From: Clostridiales bacterium
GTDB lineage: Bacteria; Bacillota; Clostridia; Caldicoprobacterales; DTU083
Reading direction: 5' to 3'
Length of the DNA stretch: 35,792 nt
NCBI GenBank assembly: GCA_012839095.1
Contig: DUOA01000076.1
Span: 1-35,792, forward strand
Below are positions 1 through 8,464 of the stretch, piece by piece; within the stretch, counting starts at the first letter, position 1, and each line of letters starts with the position of its first letter. Below the pieces are notes generated by a model. That model worked only from the letters and a program-made list of their open reading frames with translations, was not told the DNA's origin and did no database searches. Position numbers and translations under genes: made by a program.

Positions 1-24
1 TAGTGTAATATTGAACTGAGCCAT
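1..24 (-). CDS. Transposase, IS256-like, N-terminal fragment
   Basis: Only eight codons are inside the window, reading MAQFNITL on the minus strand. That opening is typical of IS256-family (mutator-type DDE) transposases, which begin M-x-Q-F-N-x-T-L. A strong ribosome site, GAGGAGGAAAG, lies at about 31-41 just ahead of the ATG at 24-22. The product would cut and join DNA ends to move the element. The call rests on the start motif and the ribosome site only, so the family is tentative. It is transcribed away from the sugar cluster and probably has no role in it. Confidence 0.5.
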
Positions 25-122
25 GGGTTCTTTCCTCCTCGGTTTTGTATTTGTTCACACCTATATTATAACCGAGGAAATGAGTCTGTGGCTCACTATC
101 CTTTTACACAATTATACGGACT
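1..122 (-). mobile_element. Right-hand end of an IS256-family-like insertion sequence, cut by the window edge
   Basis: The first 24 bases, read on the minus strand, encode the start of a transposase. The next roughly 100 bases look like its untranslated lead-in and terminal repeat. A natural end is near 119-122, where the minus strand reads GTCCGTATAATTGTGTAAAA, the kind of terminus seen in this IS group. The other end and the target duplication lie outside the window, so the exact boundary is an estimate. Confidence 0.5.
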
Positions 123-185
123 TAATCGTTGTCATGGAACCTGTTTCAATAAAGCTTATTTAAAATTTGCAAATATTCTTTAGTT

Positions 186-214
186 TTTACATGGATGCAA
201 TGTAAGTATAAATA
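186..214 (+). promoter_or_regulatory. Possible promoter with an internal inverted repeat upstream of the binding-protein gene
   Basis: TTTACA at 186-191 and TATAAA at 207-212 or TAAATA at 209-214 give a weak -35/-10 pair with a spacer of 15 or 17. A perfect 6-bp inverted repeat, TTACAT (187-192) and ATGTAA (200-205), fills the spacer and could be an operator, for example for the AraC or ROK regulator downstream. The placement is inferred from sequence only. Confidence 0.35.
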
Positions 215-268
215 TATGATTTAAACCAAGGACATTTGTCTGCATAACAATATAAGGGAGGAAGTATT

Positions 269-2053
269 GTGAGTACACAGAGTATTCTGAAAAAAGCTTC
301 TCTGCTTCTGTTGATTCTTGCTGTACTGACATCAGCGCTCATAGGCTGCGCAAAACAGACAACGCCGCCGGCGGACCCTGATCAGAATGGTGAAAAACCG
401 ACTGCTTCACCATCTGAGCAGGAACCTGATCCTGAAGATGATGAAGAACCTGTGGAAATAACCATCTGGGCACCTGCCGGCCGGTATACCCTGGACGATC
501 GTCGTGATGTTGTACCCGTAGAAAATGACGTAGGGCTGTTGGAAGAGAAGTTCAATGTAAAACTCAATTTCACAACAGTTCCATCTGAAGAGGTTCGTGA
601 CCAGGTAGGAATCTTGCTGGCTACAAACTCCATGACGGACATCATGCTGCTGCCGGGATCTTATGACACCTTCCTTGTTCGGCCGGATCAGATGTTTGCA
701 GACGGGCAGATAATCGATTTGAAGAGCATCGAAGCCAACATCCCGGATTATATGCGGATTATCAATGAAAATCCTGTTATGCTTAAAAATGTTATGAATG
801 ATGCAGGCAATATCATGTACTTCGGAGAGCCCTTGTTTGAACAGGAAATCGGTATGTCAGGCGGTCTCATGATACGTAAGGACTGGCTTGATAAATTTGA
901 TTTGCCTCTGCCCCAATCTTTGGATGATTTCATCAATGCTCTCAGGACTTTCCGGGACAATGATCCCAATGGAAACGGTGAAAAGGATGAAGTCCCCTTC
1001 TGTGGAAATGAAGGCTCACTGCAGGTTATAGGCAACCTGACCGGCATTCAGGAGACCTTCTCCATGGTCGGCGGTCCTGCAGGAGAAGTAGTATTCGGCC
1101 CGGCCGAGGTTGAGGCATATAAGAAACGATTGAGACTGATTGCCCTGTTTGCACAGGAAAAACTGATCAATGAAAATTACTACAACTTTGATTTCCAGAT
1201 GCGTGATACCTGGATTGTGGAGGACAGGATCGGTGCAGCCCTTACCGGACTTGGGAACCTGGATAAGTGGAACGGCATGATGAAAGACCATGAAACCTTC
1301 CTCATGTGGCCTATTGACAATCCCGCCATGGAAGACGGAAAGCGCTACTTTGACCGGACCGACATGACAAAGGGCATGAAAGACACAATTACCGTTATCT
1401 CTACAAACGCCGAGCGTCCGGACAAATGCGGAGAACTGATAAATTACTTCTACACTGAAGAAGGTCATATGCTTAATACCTTTGGTGTAGAGGGTATAAC
1501 CTATGTTATGGATGGCACCCTGCCCAAATATACAGAGCTGATTGTAAATAACCCCGACGGATTGACGGTAGGGGACGCACAGGCCAAGTACATCGGCATT
1601 CCGGGAATGCTTACATACAACGATATGCGTGTATGGGCACAACTCTCACTTACCAGTCCTGCCGCCCGTCAGGCCAATATCCATACCTGGACGGATACCT
1701 TTACTATTGAAACAAATACGCCCATACCTCCGGCAATGATGGATCCGGATGATGCTGATGAATATGCTGATATCATGGCAGACCTGCATACCTATATTCT
1801 TGAAAGCGTTGCTAAGTTTACAACCGGTGAATGGGATATTGACGAGAAGTATGATGAATTCCTCAATACCTGCATAAATGAACTGAATGCAGAACGAGCT
1901 CTCGAACTGCTGCGGAAATCTGTTAAGGCATGGCAGGAAAGAGGCGGTGTGCCCTACAAGTATACCTTGAAGAGGGCGGAAATAGACTACTGGGATAAGA
2001 TTCCTTTGGTTACTGAAAAGGGAGTAGAACTTATGGATCCAAACCTCAGGTAA
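269..2053 (+). CDS. Extracellular solute-binding lipoprotein of a carbohydrate ABC importer (LplA/YtcQ type)
   Basis: This 594-residue protein would capture an oligosaccharide outside the membrane and hand it to the two permeases encoded next. A signal peptide (hydrophobic stretch about residues 10-25) ends in the lipobox LIGC, with Cys27 as the predicted lipid-anchored residue. An acidic, proline-rich linker covers about residues 33-62. The rest resembles the long family-1 solute-binding proteins of the LplA/YtcQ group. The start is GTG at 269, preceded by AAGGGAGGAAG at 254-264; the lipobox spacing supports it. It heads the transporter unit and is separated from the permeases by a 15-bp-stem hairpin. 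Proteins of this type often bind plant or host polysaccharide fragments. The neighbouring alpha-mannosidase suggests a mannoside or related sugar, which is inference. Confidence 0.9.
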   Translation: MSTQSILKKASLLLLILAVLTSALIGCAKQTTPPADPDQNGEKPTASPSEQEPDPEDDEEPVEITIWAPAGRYTLDDRRDVVPVENDVGLLEEKFNVKLNFTTVPSEEVRDQVGILLATNSMTDIMLLPGSYDTFLVRPDQMFADGQIIDLKSIEANIPDYMRIINENPVMLKNVMNDAGNIMYFGEPLFEQEIGMSGGLMIRKDWLDKFDLPLPQSLDDFINALRTFRDNDPNGNGEKDEVPFCGNEGSLQVIGNLTGIQETFSMVGGPAGEVVFGPAEVEAYKKRLRLIALFAQEKLINENYYNFDFQMRDTWIVEDRIGAALTGLGNLDKWNGMMKDHETFLMWPIDNPAMEDGKRYFDRTDMTKGMKDTITVISTNAERPDKCGELINYFYTEEGHMLNTFGVEGITYVMDGTLPKYTELIVNNPDGLTVGDAQAKYIGIPGMLTYNDMRVWAQLSLTSPAARQANIHTWTDTFTIETNTPIPPAMMDPDDADEYADIMADLHTYILESVAKFTTGEWDIDEKYDEFLNTCINELNAERALELLRKSVKAWQERGGVPYKYTLKRAEIDYWDKIPLVTEKGVELMDPNLR

Positions 2054-2083
2054 TGCAAACAGCTGATTGCGGTGTGTTGTAAG

Positions 2084-2122
2084 GCTTTCTGCCTGCTGCA
2101 TGATTAACAGCAGGCAGAAAGC
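2084..2122 (+). other. Strong intercistronic stem-loop between binding protein and permease genes
   Basis: A perfect 15-bp inverted repeat lies between the two genes: GCTTTCTGCCTGCTG at 2084-2098 and its complement at 2108-2122, with a 9-nt loop. No U-tract follows, so it is not a classic terminator. In ABC importer operons such hairpins commonly protect the 3' end of the binding-protein message or lower downstream expression, giving excess binding protein over permease. That role is inferred here. Confidence 0.75.
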
Positions 2123-2155
2123 ATATTTCTCCTGATATGGAAGGATGCGTTTTTT

Positions 2156-3121
2156 ATGGCTCTCTCTAAGCAGACGAAAAAGAACATACAGACAAGAACC
2201 GGAAGCGGGTTCAGCCGGGGCAGTTATCTTAAGCAATACTGGTTTATTTACGGAATTTTTATTCTTGTTATGTCCTACTATGTAATTTTCAAATACATTC
2301 CTATGTACGGAGTAATTATTGCTTTCAAGAAGTACACTCCGACTTTGGGAATATGGGGAAGTAAGTGGATTGGTATTAGGAATTTTGAAAAATTCTTTGG
2401 CAGTATGTTTTTCATGAGAACCTTTCGAAATACTTTGATCATAAGTTTCTTAAACTTGATCTTCGCATTTCCCGCACCTATTATTTTTGCCTTGATGCTG
2501 AATGAACTGCGAAATGAAGCTTTCAAAAGGTCGGTACAAACAATCAGCTACCTGCCGCACTTCATATCCATTGTGGTTGTGGCAGGCATAGCACATGACT
2601 TTCTTAACAAAAATGGCACTATCAGCACTTTACTTAACTCTTTGTTTGGTATGGAGCAGAAAGTTTGGCTGAATGATTCTTCTGCTTACAGGACAATTTA
2701 TATTTTGCTGGACATCTGGAAGGATATGGGCTGGAATGCAATAATATATCTTGCTGCATTATCAGGAATCGATGTTGAATTGTACGATGCGGCTGAAATC
2801 GACGGCTGTGGCACGATACGCAAGATGCTAAATGTCACCATCCCCGGGATAATGCCTACCATTATAGTTTTGCTGATTTTGCGCGTTGGTTCCATTCTCA
2901 GCGTAGGGTCGGAGAAAACTTTGCTGCTTTATAATCCCAACACATATGAGGTCTCTGATATAATTTCAAGCTTTGTATATCGCAGAGGTTTTGGCATAGA
3001 TTCCAGGGCAGATTATTCATTCAGTACCGCTGTTGATCTTTTCAACTCGGTGATAAATCTGATTTTACTGACTTTAGCTAATTTCTTAGCCAGAAGATAC
3101 AGCGAAACCAGCCTATGGTGA
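2156..3121 (+). CDS. Carbohydrate ABC transporter permease (LplB/YteP type)
   Basis: This is one of two membrane subunits forming the sugar channel. The 321-residue protein has a basic N-terminus, a first membrane segment at about residues 26-50 and further hydrophobic segments consistent with six helices. The cytoplasmic coupling loop reads DAAEIDGCG followed by R and, later, IPGIMPT. This is the EAA motif that contacts the ATPase. The ATG at 2156 follows GGAAGGATG at about 2139-2147. It ends 15 bases before the start chosen for the second permease. No ATPase gene is nearby, so a shared MsmX-like ATPase encoded elsewhere probably powers it, as known for the related B. subtilis systems. Substrate is not readable from sequence. 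Confidence 0.92.
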   Translation: MALSKQTKKNIQTRTGSGFSRGSYLKQYWFIYGIFILVMSYYVIFKYIPMYGVIIAFKKYTPTLGIWGSKWIGIRNFEKFFGSMFFMRTFRNTLIISFLNLIFAFPAPIIFALMLNELRNEAFKRSVQTISYLPHFISIVVVAGIAHDFLNKNGTISTLLNSLFGMEQKVWLNDSSAYRTIYILLDIWKDMGWNAIIYLAALSGIDVELYDAAEIDGCGTIRKMLNVTIPGIMPTIIVLLILRVGSILSVGSEKTLLLYNPNTYEVSDIISSFVYRRGFGIDSRADYSFSTAVDLFNSVINLILLTLANFLARRYSETSLW

Positions 3122-3135
3122 CGGGGGGTAAGACA

Positions 3136-4011
3136 ATGAGCAGATATTACAGATCGTCCGGTGAAGTATTGATAAGAATAATAATTGTCCTTGTTATGCT
3201 GTTTGTTTGCGTAACGACCTTGTATCCCTTCTGGTACATTCTGGTGGCATCCTTCAGTGAACCCCTGGAGGTGGTAAGAGCCGGCGGCATGATGCTGTGG
3301 TTAAGAGGATTTAGCTTGTATGCCTACAAGGAAGTATTTGTTCACAGGCTGTTTTTGCGGTCTTATTATAATACCCTGGTATATCTGACCTTCGGTGTGG
3401 CAACCAATATGTTTATGACCACACTTGCTGCATATGCACTGTCCGTCAAGGGGATTAAAGGTGCAGGAGCTGTAATGAAAGTTATTGTTTTCACTATGTT
3501 TTTTGGCGGAGGATTGATACCAACTTATATAGTTGTTGATAGTCTGAATATGGTGGATACCATGTGGTCACAGTTTGTGCCATATGCCATTAACACTTAT
3601 AATATGATTATCCTGAGAACAGCCTTCCGGGGCATACCGGACAGCATAGAGGAAGCTGCCACCATAGACGGGGCTACTCCATTTAAAATTATGACTATGA
3701 TAGTTCTTCCCTTATCCCTGCCGAGCATAATGGTTATAGGACTGTACTATGCCGTTGAGATATGGAATTCATATTTCCGCGCGCTGATATACATTCGTTC
3801 AGACACCAAGTATCCCCTTCAGCTCATATTGCGTCAGGTCCTTCTGTCCAATGCCATGTCTCAGCAGGATATGGCTTTTGTGGATACCAACATTGGACTT
3901 ACGGTAAAATATGCGACAATTATAGTTTCCACAGTACCTATTCTGATGGTCTATCCTTTCATTCAAAAGTATTTTGTAAAAGGCGTAATGATAGGCTCGA
4001 TAAAGGGTTAA
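3136..4011 (+). CDS. Carbohydrate ABC transporter permease (LplC/YtcP type)
   Basis: This is the second membrane subunit of the importer (291 residues), partner of the permease just upstream. It has six predicted hydrophobic segments and a clear EAA coupling motif, EEAATIDGATPFKI, followed by the conserved LPLSLPSI. The C-terminus KGVMIGSIKG is the usual YtcP/LplC ending. The start was set at ATG 3136 because GGGGGG at 3122-3127 lies a good distance upstream. An in-frame ATG at 3115 overlaps the previous gene and lacks a ribosome site. A terminator follows at 4062-4090, so binding protein and both permeases form a three-gene unit without an ATPase. Confidence 0.92.
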   Translation: MSRYYRSSGEVLIRIIIVLVMLFVCVTTLYPFWYILVASFSEPLEVVRAGGMMLWLRGFSLYAYKEVFVHRLFLRSYYNTLVYLTFGVATNMFMTTLAAYALSVKGIKGAGAVMKVIVFTMFFGGGLIPTYIVVDSLNMVDTMWSQFVPYAINTYNMIILRTAFRGIPDSIEEAATIDGATPFKIMTMIVLPLSLPSIMVIGLYYAVEIWNSYFRALIYIRSDTKYPLQLILRQVLLSNAMSQQDMAFVDTNIGLTVKYATIIVSTVPILMVYPFIQKYFVKGVMIGSIKG

Positions 4012-4061
4012 AAAGAACAAGAGCGTCATATTCCTGCATAGAAATATGCAAGCTGCATCTG

Positions 4062-4090
4062 AAAGGACTCCTTCTACAGGAGTCTTTTTT
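4062..4090 (+). terminator. Rho-independent terminator of the ABC importer operon
   Basis: A stem formed by GGACTCC at 4065-4071 and GGAGTCT at 4079-4085, extended by A-T pairs, has a 7-nt loop and is followed by a run of T to 4090. Confidence 0.85.
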
Positions 4091-4171
4091 CTGTTTAGCT
4101 TCCCAATCTTAATCATTCCATAATTACCTTCAAATTGTGAAAATGCTATCAAAAATTCTTAGAAAAATTTA

Positions 4172-4200
4172 TTGACTATTAGTAGAATTGCATATATAAT
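4172..4200 (+). promoter_or_regulatory. Consensus sigma-A promoter of the AraC-family gene
   Basis: TTGACT at 4172-4177 and TATAAT at 4195-4200 are separated by exactly 17 bases. Transcription should begin near 4207, leaving about a 57-base leader before the ATG at 4264. This gives the regulator its own transcript after the terminator of the importer. Confidence 0.85.
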
Positions 4201-4263
4201 AAGAACATCTAACAAAGTCATATCTGTTACTTGTCAAATGTATTCCGGGAAAAGGGGGATACT

Positions 4264-5076
4264 ATGGATAATAACAGCCTTTCAGTTCTGAATGACAATC
4301 AATACTGCGAAGATCTTGACATCAGGGTGTTAAACTTTGAAAAGAAAACTTTGCCGCCTGACTGGTCTCTGGACAGGACCGCCGGCAAAACCTGCATGCT
4401 GACCTATATTCTTGAAGGAAGGGCTGCCTGCTATGTTGAAGGAAAGCCCTATCTTGCAAGCAAGGGCGATTTTGTATTTGTTCCCGACTGCACAGCCTAT
4501 TCAGCCCATGGAGACAGAAAGAAAGAGCTCGCCTGCTATTTGATGGAATTTGAGTATTCCTACAAATCAGGAAGCGGCAGTGAATTACCCCTGCCAACCG
4601 TATTTAATGCAGAATCTGATATTGTACTGAATGATTTATACAAAGAAATGGAGAGGACATGGGAATTTAAAGCAAGAGGTTACCGTTTGATGTCCAGAGC
4701 CATTGCGCTGCAAATCTTTCACGAACTTCTTTTCCGTACATACCGTGCACAAAACACATGCAAACAGAGCAACCGTATCGAAATTATAAAGGAATATGTA
4801 CACAAGCACTACCGTAACAACATACAATTGGAAGATGTGGCTGAAATTCTAAATCTGAATCCCGTATACACCGGCTCTTACTTTAAGAAAAGGACTGGAT
4901 ATTCGATCAAGCAGTATATCAATCATGTTCGAATCAATCAGGCCAAGAATCTCCTGGCTTCGGGAGATTATACCGTTACCGAAGTTGCCCAGATGTGCGG
5001 ATATCATGACATATTTTACTTCAGCAAGGTATTCAAGCAGATTGAAGGAGTCTCACCTTCCTATTTTCAGCAATAA
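4264..5076 (+). CDS. AraC-family transcriptional regulator with N-terminal cupin sensor
   Basis: This 270-residue protein probably senses a sugar and controls the importer and mannosidase genes around it. The N-terminal 130 or so residues look like an AraC-type cupin pocket (YILEGRAACYVEGKPY, KGDFVFVPD). The C-terminal 100 residues hold the two helix-turn-helix units: QLEDVAEILNLNPVYTGSYF and TVTEVAQMCGYHDIFYFSKV, ending VSPSYF. The start is ATG 4264, after AAAGGGGGA at 4250-4258; an in-frame TTG at 4231 lacks a ribosome site. It has its own promoter upstream, and a second promoter drives the downstream mannosidase. The target sites and inducer are unknown. Confidence 0.92.
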   Translation: MDNNSLSVLNDNQYCEDLDIRVLNFEKKTLPPDWSLDRTAGKTCMLTYILEGRAACYVEGKPYLASKGDFVFVPDCTAYSAHGDRKKELACYLMEFEYSYKSGSGSELPLPTVFNAESDIVLNDLYKEMERTWEFKARGYRLMSRAIALQIFHELLFRTYRAQNTCKQSNRIEIIKEYVHKHYRNNIQLEDVAEILNLNPVYTGSYFKKRTGYSIKQYINHVRINQAKNLLASGDYTVTEVAQMCGYHDIFYFSKVFKQIEGVSPSYFQQ

Positions 5077-5121
5077 ATGTCAAATGAATGGTAGAAAATT
5101 GACGAACTACCTAAAAAAATG

Positions 5122-5149
5122 TTGAAATATACAAAATTATGTATATAAT
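5122..5149 (+). promoter_or_regulatory. Sigma-A promoter of the alpha-mannosidase gene
   Basis: TTGAAA at 5122-5127 and TATAAT at 5144-5149 have a 16-base spacer. A second possible -35, TTGACG at 5099-5104, is too far upstream to use this -10. Transcription would start near 5156, which rules out an in-frame ATG at 5139 as the start and supports ATG 5205. Confidence 0.75.
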
Positions 5150-5204
5150 TAGAGTTAATAACAAAATCAAAGTATTTGTTATGTGCTCTGGAAAGGGGAA
5201 CAAT

Positions 5205-8200
5205 ATGGAATTTACATCGGAAAGAGTATTGGAGCGCAAACTGAAGGCCGTAGAGAATGCCATTTACGATGATGTACATGTACTTTCCAAATGGCAGACA
5301 AGGCAGGGCTTTTATGCGTCACCCGGTAAATATACAAGCTTAGGACCATGGGAGGAAATCTCTTTGGGTGATCGATGGACCTGCAGGGACGGCACAACCC
5401 GCTGGTTTAGAACCACAGTAGAAATACCGGAAGCTTTTGCTGGCAAAAATGTTGTGCTGGAACTGGAATTCGGAGGTGAAGCCCTGGTCCGAATCAATGG
5501 CGTAATCATATCAGCCCTGACTTCCTATCTGGACGAAAACGAAGCAACCAGAACCCGGGTTGTGCTTCCCCGCTTTCCATCAGCAGGAGAAAGCTTTGAT
5601 ATTGAAGTGGAAGCCGGTATGAATTATATGGAGTTTGCAAGATTTCGACGTGAAGGCCGCACTTCCATAGACTATCAATTCCGACGAGCCTTGCTTGCTG
5701 TAGTGGATAACGAGATAGAGCAATATTATTTCGATGTAAAAACTGCATATGACGCCATGATGGCTTTGAAGAGCCCTATCGATAAGCTGACTGCCGCCAA
5801 TGTCAGGCTTCCTTTTGAAATTACAAGAATTCTTGAAAGTTTTACGAAGGATACCTATATATATCAGAGGATTCTGGACGCTGTACTGCACTCTCTTACC
5901 AGAGTGGATGCGGATATGGGAAGGGAAGCTTTGGTAGAATCCATTCCTGCTGCGGCAGAAATCCTGAGAAAAAAACTGGCCCAAATACCCCACAATCCTC
6001 ATGCTTTGATCAAATTTGTAGGTCAGGCTCATATAGACACTGCCTGGCTCTGGCCGATTAAGGAAACGGTTCGTAAATGCGGAAAGACAATGGCCAATGT
6101 ATTGGATCTGATGGACAGATATGAGGACTTCATTTTTGCCTTCAGTCAACCTCAGTTGTTTGAATATACAAAGGAGCACTACCCTGAGCTCTATAAAAGA
6201 ATTAAAGAGAAGGTGAAAACGGGTCAGTTTGAGTTGGTCGGCAATACATGGGTGGAGATGGATACAAATGTTCCGTCCGGCGAAAGCCTGGTCCGCCAGT
6301 TGCTATACGGAAGAGCATTTTTCCAGGAAGAGTTCGGAAAGACTTCCCGGGTATTCTGGATGCCTGATGTATTTGGATACAGCTGGGCTCTGCCTCAGAT
6401 TATCAAGCGTTCCGGCATGGATTATTTTTTCACCTCCAAGCTTATAAACAATGATACCAATAACTTCCCTTACTCATTGTTTATGTGGCAGGGGATCGAC
6501 GGAACCCAGATCTTATCCTATGTACAACGCCTGAATTACAATGGCTGGTACAATCCGGAAACCGTTGAGACAATCTATAATCGCTTTGATCAGAAGCATC
6601 TGACTGACGATCTGTTGATGACTTTCGGGTTCGGAGACGGCGGCGGGGGTCCAAACTACCAGATGCTTGAAACAGGCCGCAGGCTGAAGTCCTTTCCGGG
6701 GCTTCAGAGAACGGAGATGAACACTGCTGTTTCCTTCTTCGATGCTGTAAACACATTAAAAGATCAGCTTCCTGTTTGGAATAATGAGATGTACTATGAG
6801 TTCCACAGGGGCACATACACATCCCAGGCCGGTACGAAAAAGAACAACAGAAAGGCAGAACTGAGCATGAGGCAGGCGGAAATGCTGGCGGCTGCCGCCA
6901 GGGACATGTACGGTGCTGATTACCCTTATGAGGATATTCTGGAAGCCTATAAGCTTATTCTGACAAACCAGTTCCATGATATTATACCGGGCTCATCCAT
7001 AAAGGATGTCTATGTAGACTGTGAGAAGGACTACAAGCGTGTTTTTGACATTATCAAAAAGGTTGAAGAAACTGCTGTTAAGCATCTGACCAAACCGGCT
7101 GAAGCGGACAGGGTAATCGTATTTAACAGCCTTTCTTGGGACAGGACCGGTTATGTCAGGGTACCCCTGCCGGAGGGCTGTACCCAGGCGGCAGTTATAA
7201 ATGATCAGGGAGATCCAGTAGCTGCTGTAAGCCGGGACGGGGAAGTGGAATTTGAGGCCTGGGCTCCTGCCTTGGGTGCAGCTTCCTATCGCATAGAAGC
7301 AAAACCTGTGTCTGCTGAAACTAACATTATTGTCGATAGAGACAAAATGGAAAATGATTTTTATAAGATCAGGCTGGATGAAAACGGGAACCTGACCGGC
7401 ATATATGATAAGCGTAATAAATGCGAGGTATTGGAACAGGGGAAAAAATCCAATCTGCTGCAGATATTTGAAGACAAACCTTACTGCGAAACAGCCTGGA
7501 ATATAGACCTTGAATATCAGAACAAATGCTGGGATCTTATAGAGGGAACGGTCGAGGTAATGGAACAATCGGCCATAAAGGGTGTGGTCCGGGTAACGAA
7601 GAAATTCAACCTTTCTACCATCGTACAGGATATTACCATTTACCGTTCCGTACCCAGGATTGATTTCTGCACAAGGGTGGACTGGAAAGAAACAGAAAAG
7701 ATGCTGAAGGCAGGGTTTCATGTCAATGTATTGTCCAGCAAGGCCGTTTACGAAATACAATTCGGTTCCATTGAGCGTCCCACTCATTGGAACACTTCCT
7801 ATGACAAGGCAAAGTTCGAGGTGTGCGGGCACAAATGGGCGGACCTGTCAGAAGGTGGTTATGGTGTCAGCCTATTGAACGACTGCAAGTATGGGTACGA
7901 TATCAAGGATAACTGTATGCGTATCACGCTGCTGCGCTCTCCCGTGGATCCGGATCCGGATGCAGACAAGGGCATTCATGAAATGTGCTATTCCCTATTG
8001 CCTCATGCAGGGGATTTCCGGCAGGGCAGAACGGTACAGGCCGGTTATGAGCTGAATGTTCCGCTTAAGGCGGCTGTAGGCCGAAGCATAGCTGAGGGTG
8101 GTTCTTATGCCAGAATTTCCCGAGATAATGTTATAATCGATACAATTAAATGTGCAGAGGACGGAAGAGGCATTATCATGCGGGTGTATGAATCTGAAGG

Positions 8201-8363
8201 TGTCAGGGGTAAAACCGGCATAAGCCTGGCAACACAGGCCGAAGAAGTGTTTGAGTGCAATCTAATGGAAGAGGACGAGCAGCTTATAAGCCGTAATGCC
8301 AGTTCCTTTGAGTTTTTTATCAGGCCCTACGAGATAAAAACTTTCAGAATCTGCAGATCCTGA
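5205..8363 (+). CDS. Alpha-mannosidase, glycoside hydrolase family 38
   Basis: This 1052-residue protein should hydrolyse terminal alpha-mannosyl (or closely related) linkages. It has no signal peptide, so it acts in the cytoplasm on imported oligosaccharides. An N-terminal accessory region (about 1-265) precedes the GH38 catalytic domain. The metal site GQAHIDTAWLWP has His276 and Asp278, the presumed nucleophile is Asp388 in WMPDVFGYS, and a third metal ligand is His591 in NQFHDIIPGSS. The C-terminal half is the usual GH38 middle and beta-sandwich region. Length is normal for bacterial members. The start is ATG 5205 after GAAAGGGGA at 5191-5199. It follows the AraC gene with its own promoter. 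A heptose or other mannose analogue as substrate is possible given the downstream genes, but that is inference. Confidence 0.95.
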   Translation: MEFTSERVLERKLKAVENAIYDDVHVLSKWQTRQGFYASPGKYTSLGPWEEISLGDRWTCRDGTTRWFRTTVEIPEAFAGKNVVLELEFGGEALVRINGVIISALTSYLDENEATRTRVVLPRFPSAGESFDIEVEAGMNYMEFARFRREGRTSIDYQFRRALLAVVDNEIEQYYFDVKTAYDAMMALKSPIDKLTAANVRLPFEITRILESFTKDTYIYQRILDAVLHSLTRVDADMGREALVESIPAAAEILRKKLAQIPHNPHALIKFVGQAHIDTAWLWPIKETVRKCGKTMANVLDLMDRYEDFIFAFSQPQLFEYTKEHYPELYKRIKEKVKTGQFELVGNTWVEMDTNVPSGESLVRQLLYGRAFFQEEFGKTSRVFWMPDVFGYSWALPQIIKRSGMDYFFTSKLINNDTNNFPYSLFMWQGIDGTQILSYVQRLNYNGWYNPETVETIYNRFDQKHLTDDLLMTFGFGDGGGGPNYQMLETGRRLKSFPGLQRTEMNTAVSFFDAVNTLKDQLPVWNNEMYYEFHRGTYTSQAGTKKNNRKAELSMRQAEMLAAAARDMYGADYPYEDILEAYKLILTNQFHDIIPGSSIKDVYVDCEKDYKRVFDIIKKVEETAVKHLTKPAEADRVIVFNSLSWDRTGYVRVPLPEGCTQAAVINDQGDPVAAVSRDGEVEFEAWAPALGAASYRIEAKPVSAETNIIVDRDKMENDFYKIRLDENGNLTGIYDKRNKCEVLEQGKKSNLLQIFEDKPYCETAWNIDLEYQNKCWDLIEGTVEVMEQSAIKGVVRVTKKFNLSTIVQDITIYRSVPRIDFCTRVDWKETEKMLKAGFHVNVLSSKAVYEIQFGSIERPTHWNTSYDKAKFEVCGHKWADLSEGGYGVSLLNDCKYGYDIKDNCMRITLLRSPVDPDPDADKGIHEMCYSLLPHAGDFRQGRTVQAGYELNVPLKAAVGRSIAEGGSYARISRDNVIIDTIKCAEDGRGIIMRVYESEGVRGKTGISLATQAEEVFECNLMEEDEQLISRNASSFEFFIRPYEIKTFRICRS

Positions 8364-8372
8364 TGCAGATTC
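8347..8372 (+). terminator. Stem-loop at the end of the mannosidase gene, weak terminator candidate
   Basis: GAATCTGC at 8347-8354 pairs with GCAGATTC at 8365-8372 across a 10-nt loop that contains the stop codon. A T-rich stretch begins only about 9 bases later (8381-8391), so termination is likely partial. Confidence 0.35.
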
Positions 8373-8414
8373 AGCAAGATCTTTGTTTTTTACAAATTTT
8401 CTAAAATTCGTATA

Positions 8415-8443
8415 TGGACTGCACTATGGTTATCCTCTATACT
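8415..8443 (+). promoter_or_regulatory. Candidate promoter for the kinase-to-isomerase gene run
   Basis: TGGACT at 8415-8420 and TATACT at 8438-8443 are 17 bases apart. An alternative pair, TTTACA at 8389-8394 with TATATG at 8411-8416, has a 16-base spacer. Either would allow the sugar-phosphate genes to be expressed apart from the mannosidase. Confidence 0.4.
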
Positions 8444-8464
8444 CAAGCCCGGAGGACACTTACT

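Noticed and set aside
1016-1642. Long minus-strand reading frame inside the binding-protein gene
   Set aside because: It lies fully within a clear lipoprotein gene on the other strand, has no ribosome site and shows no recognisable motif.
1801-1818. CcpA-site-like TGAAAGCGTT
   Set aside because: Only the first half matches the consensus and it lies deep inside the binding-protein gene.
3115-3135. Earlier start for the second permease
   Set aside because: It overlaps the first permease stop and lacks a ribosome site, whereas GGGGGG precedes ATG 3136.
6993-7832. 279-codon minus-strand reading frame inside the mannosidase gene
   Set aside because: It mirrors the coding frame of GH38 and contains no recognisable domain or ribosome site.
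7941-7968. Repeated GGATCC-like units in the mannosidase gene
   Set aside because: They encode a DPDPDADK stretch in frame, so coding explains them.
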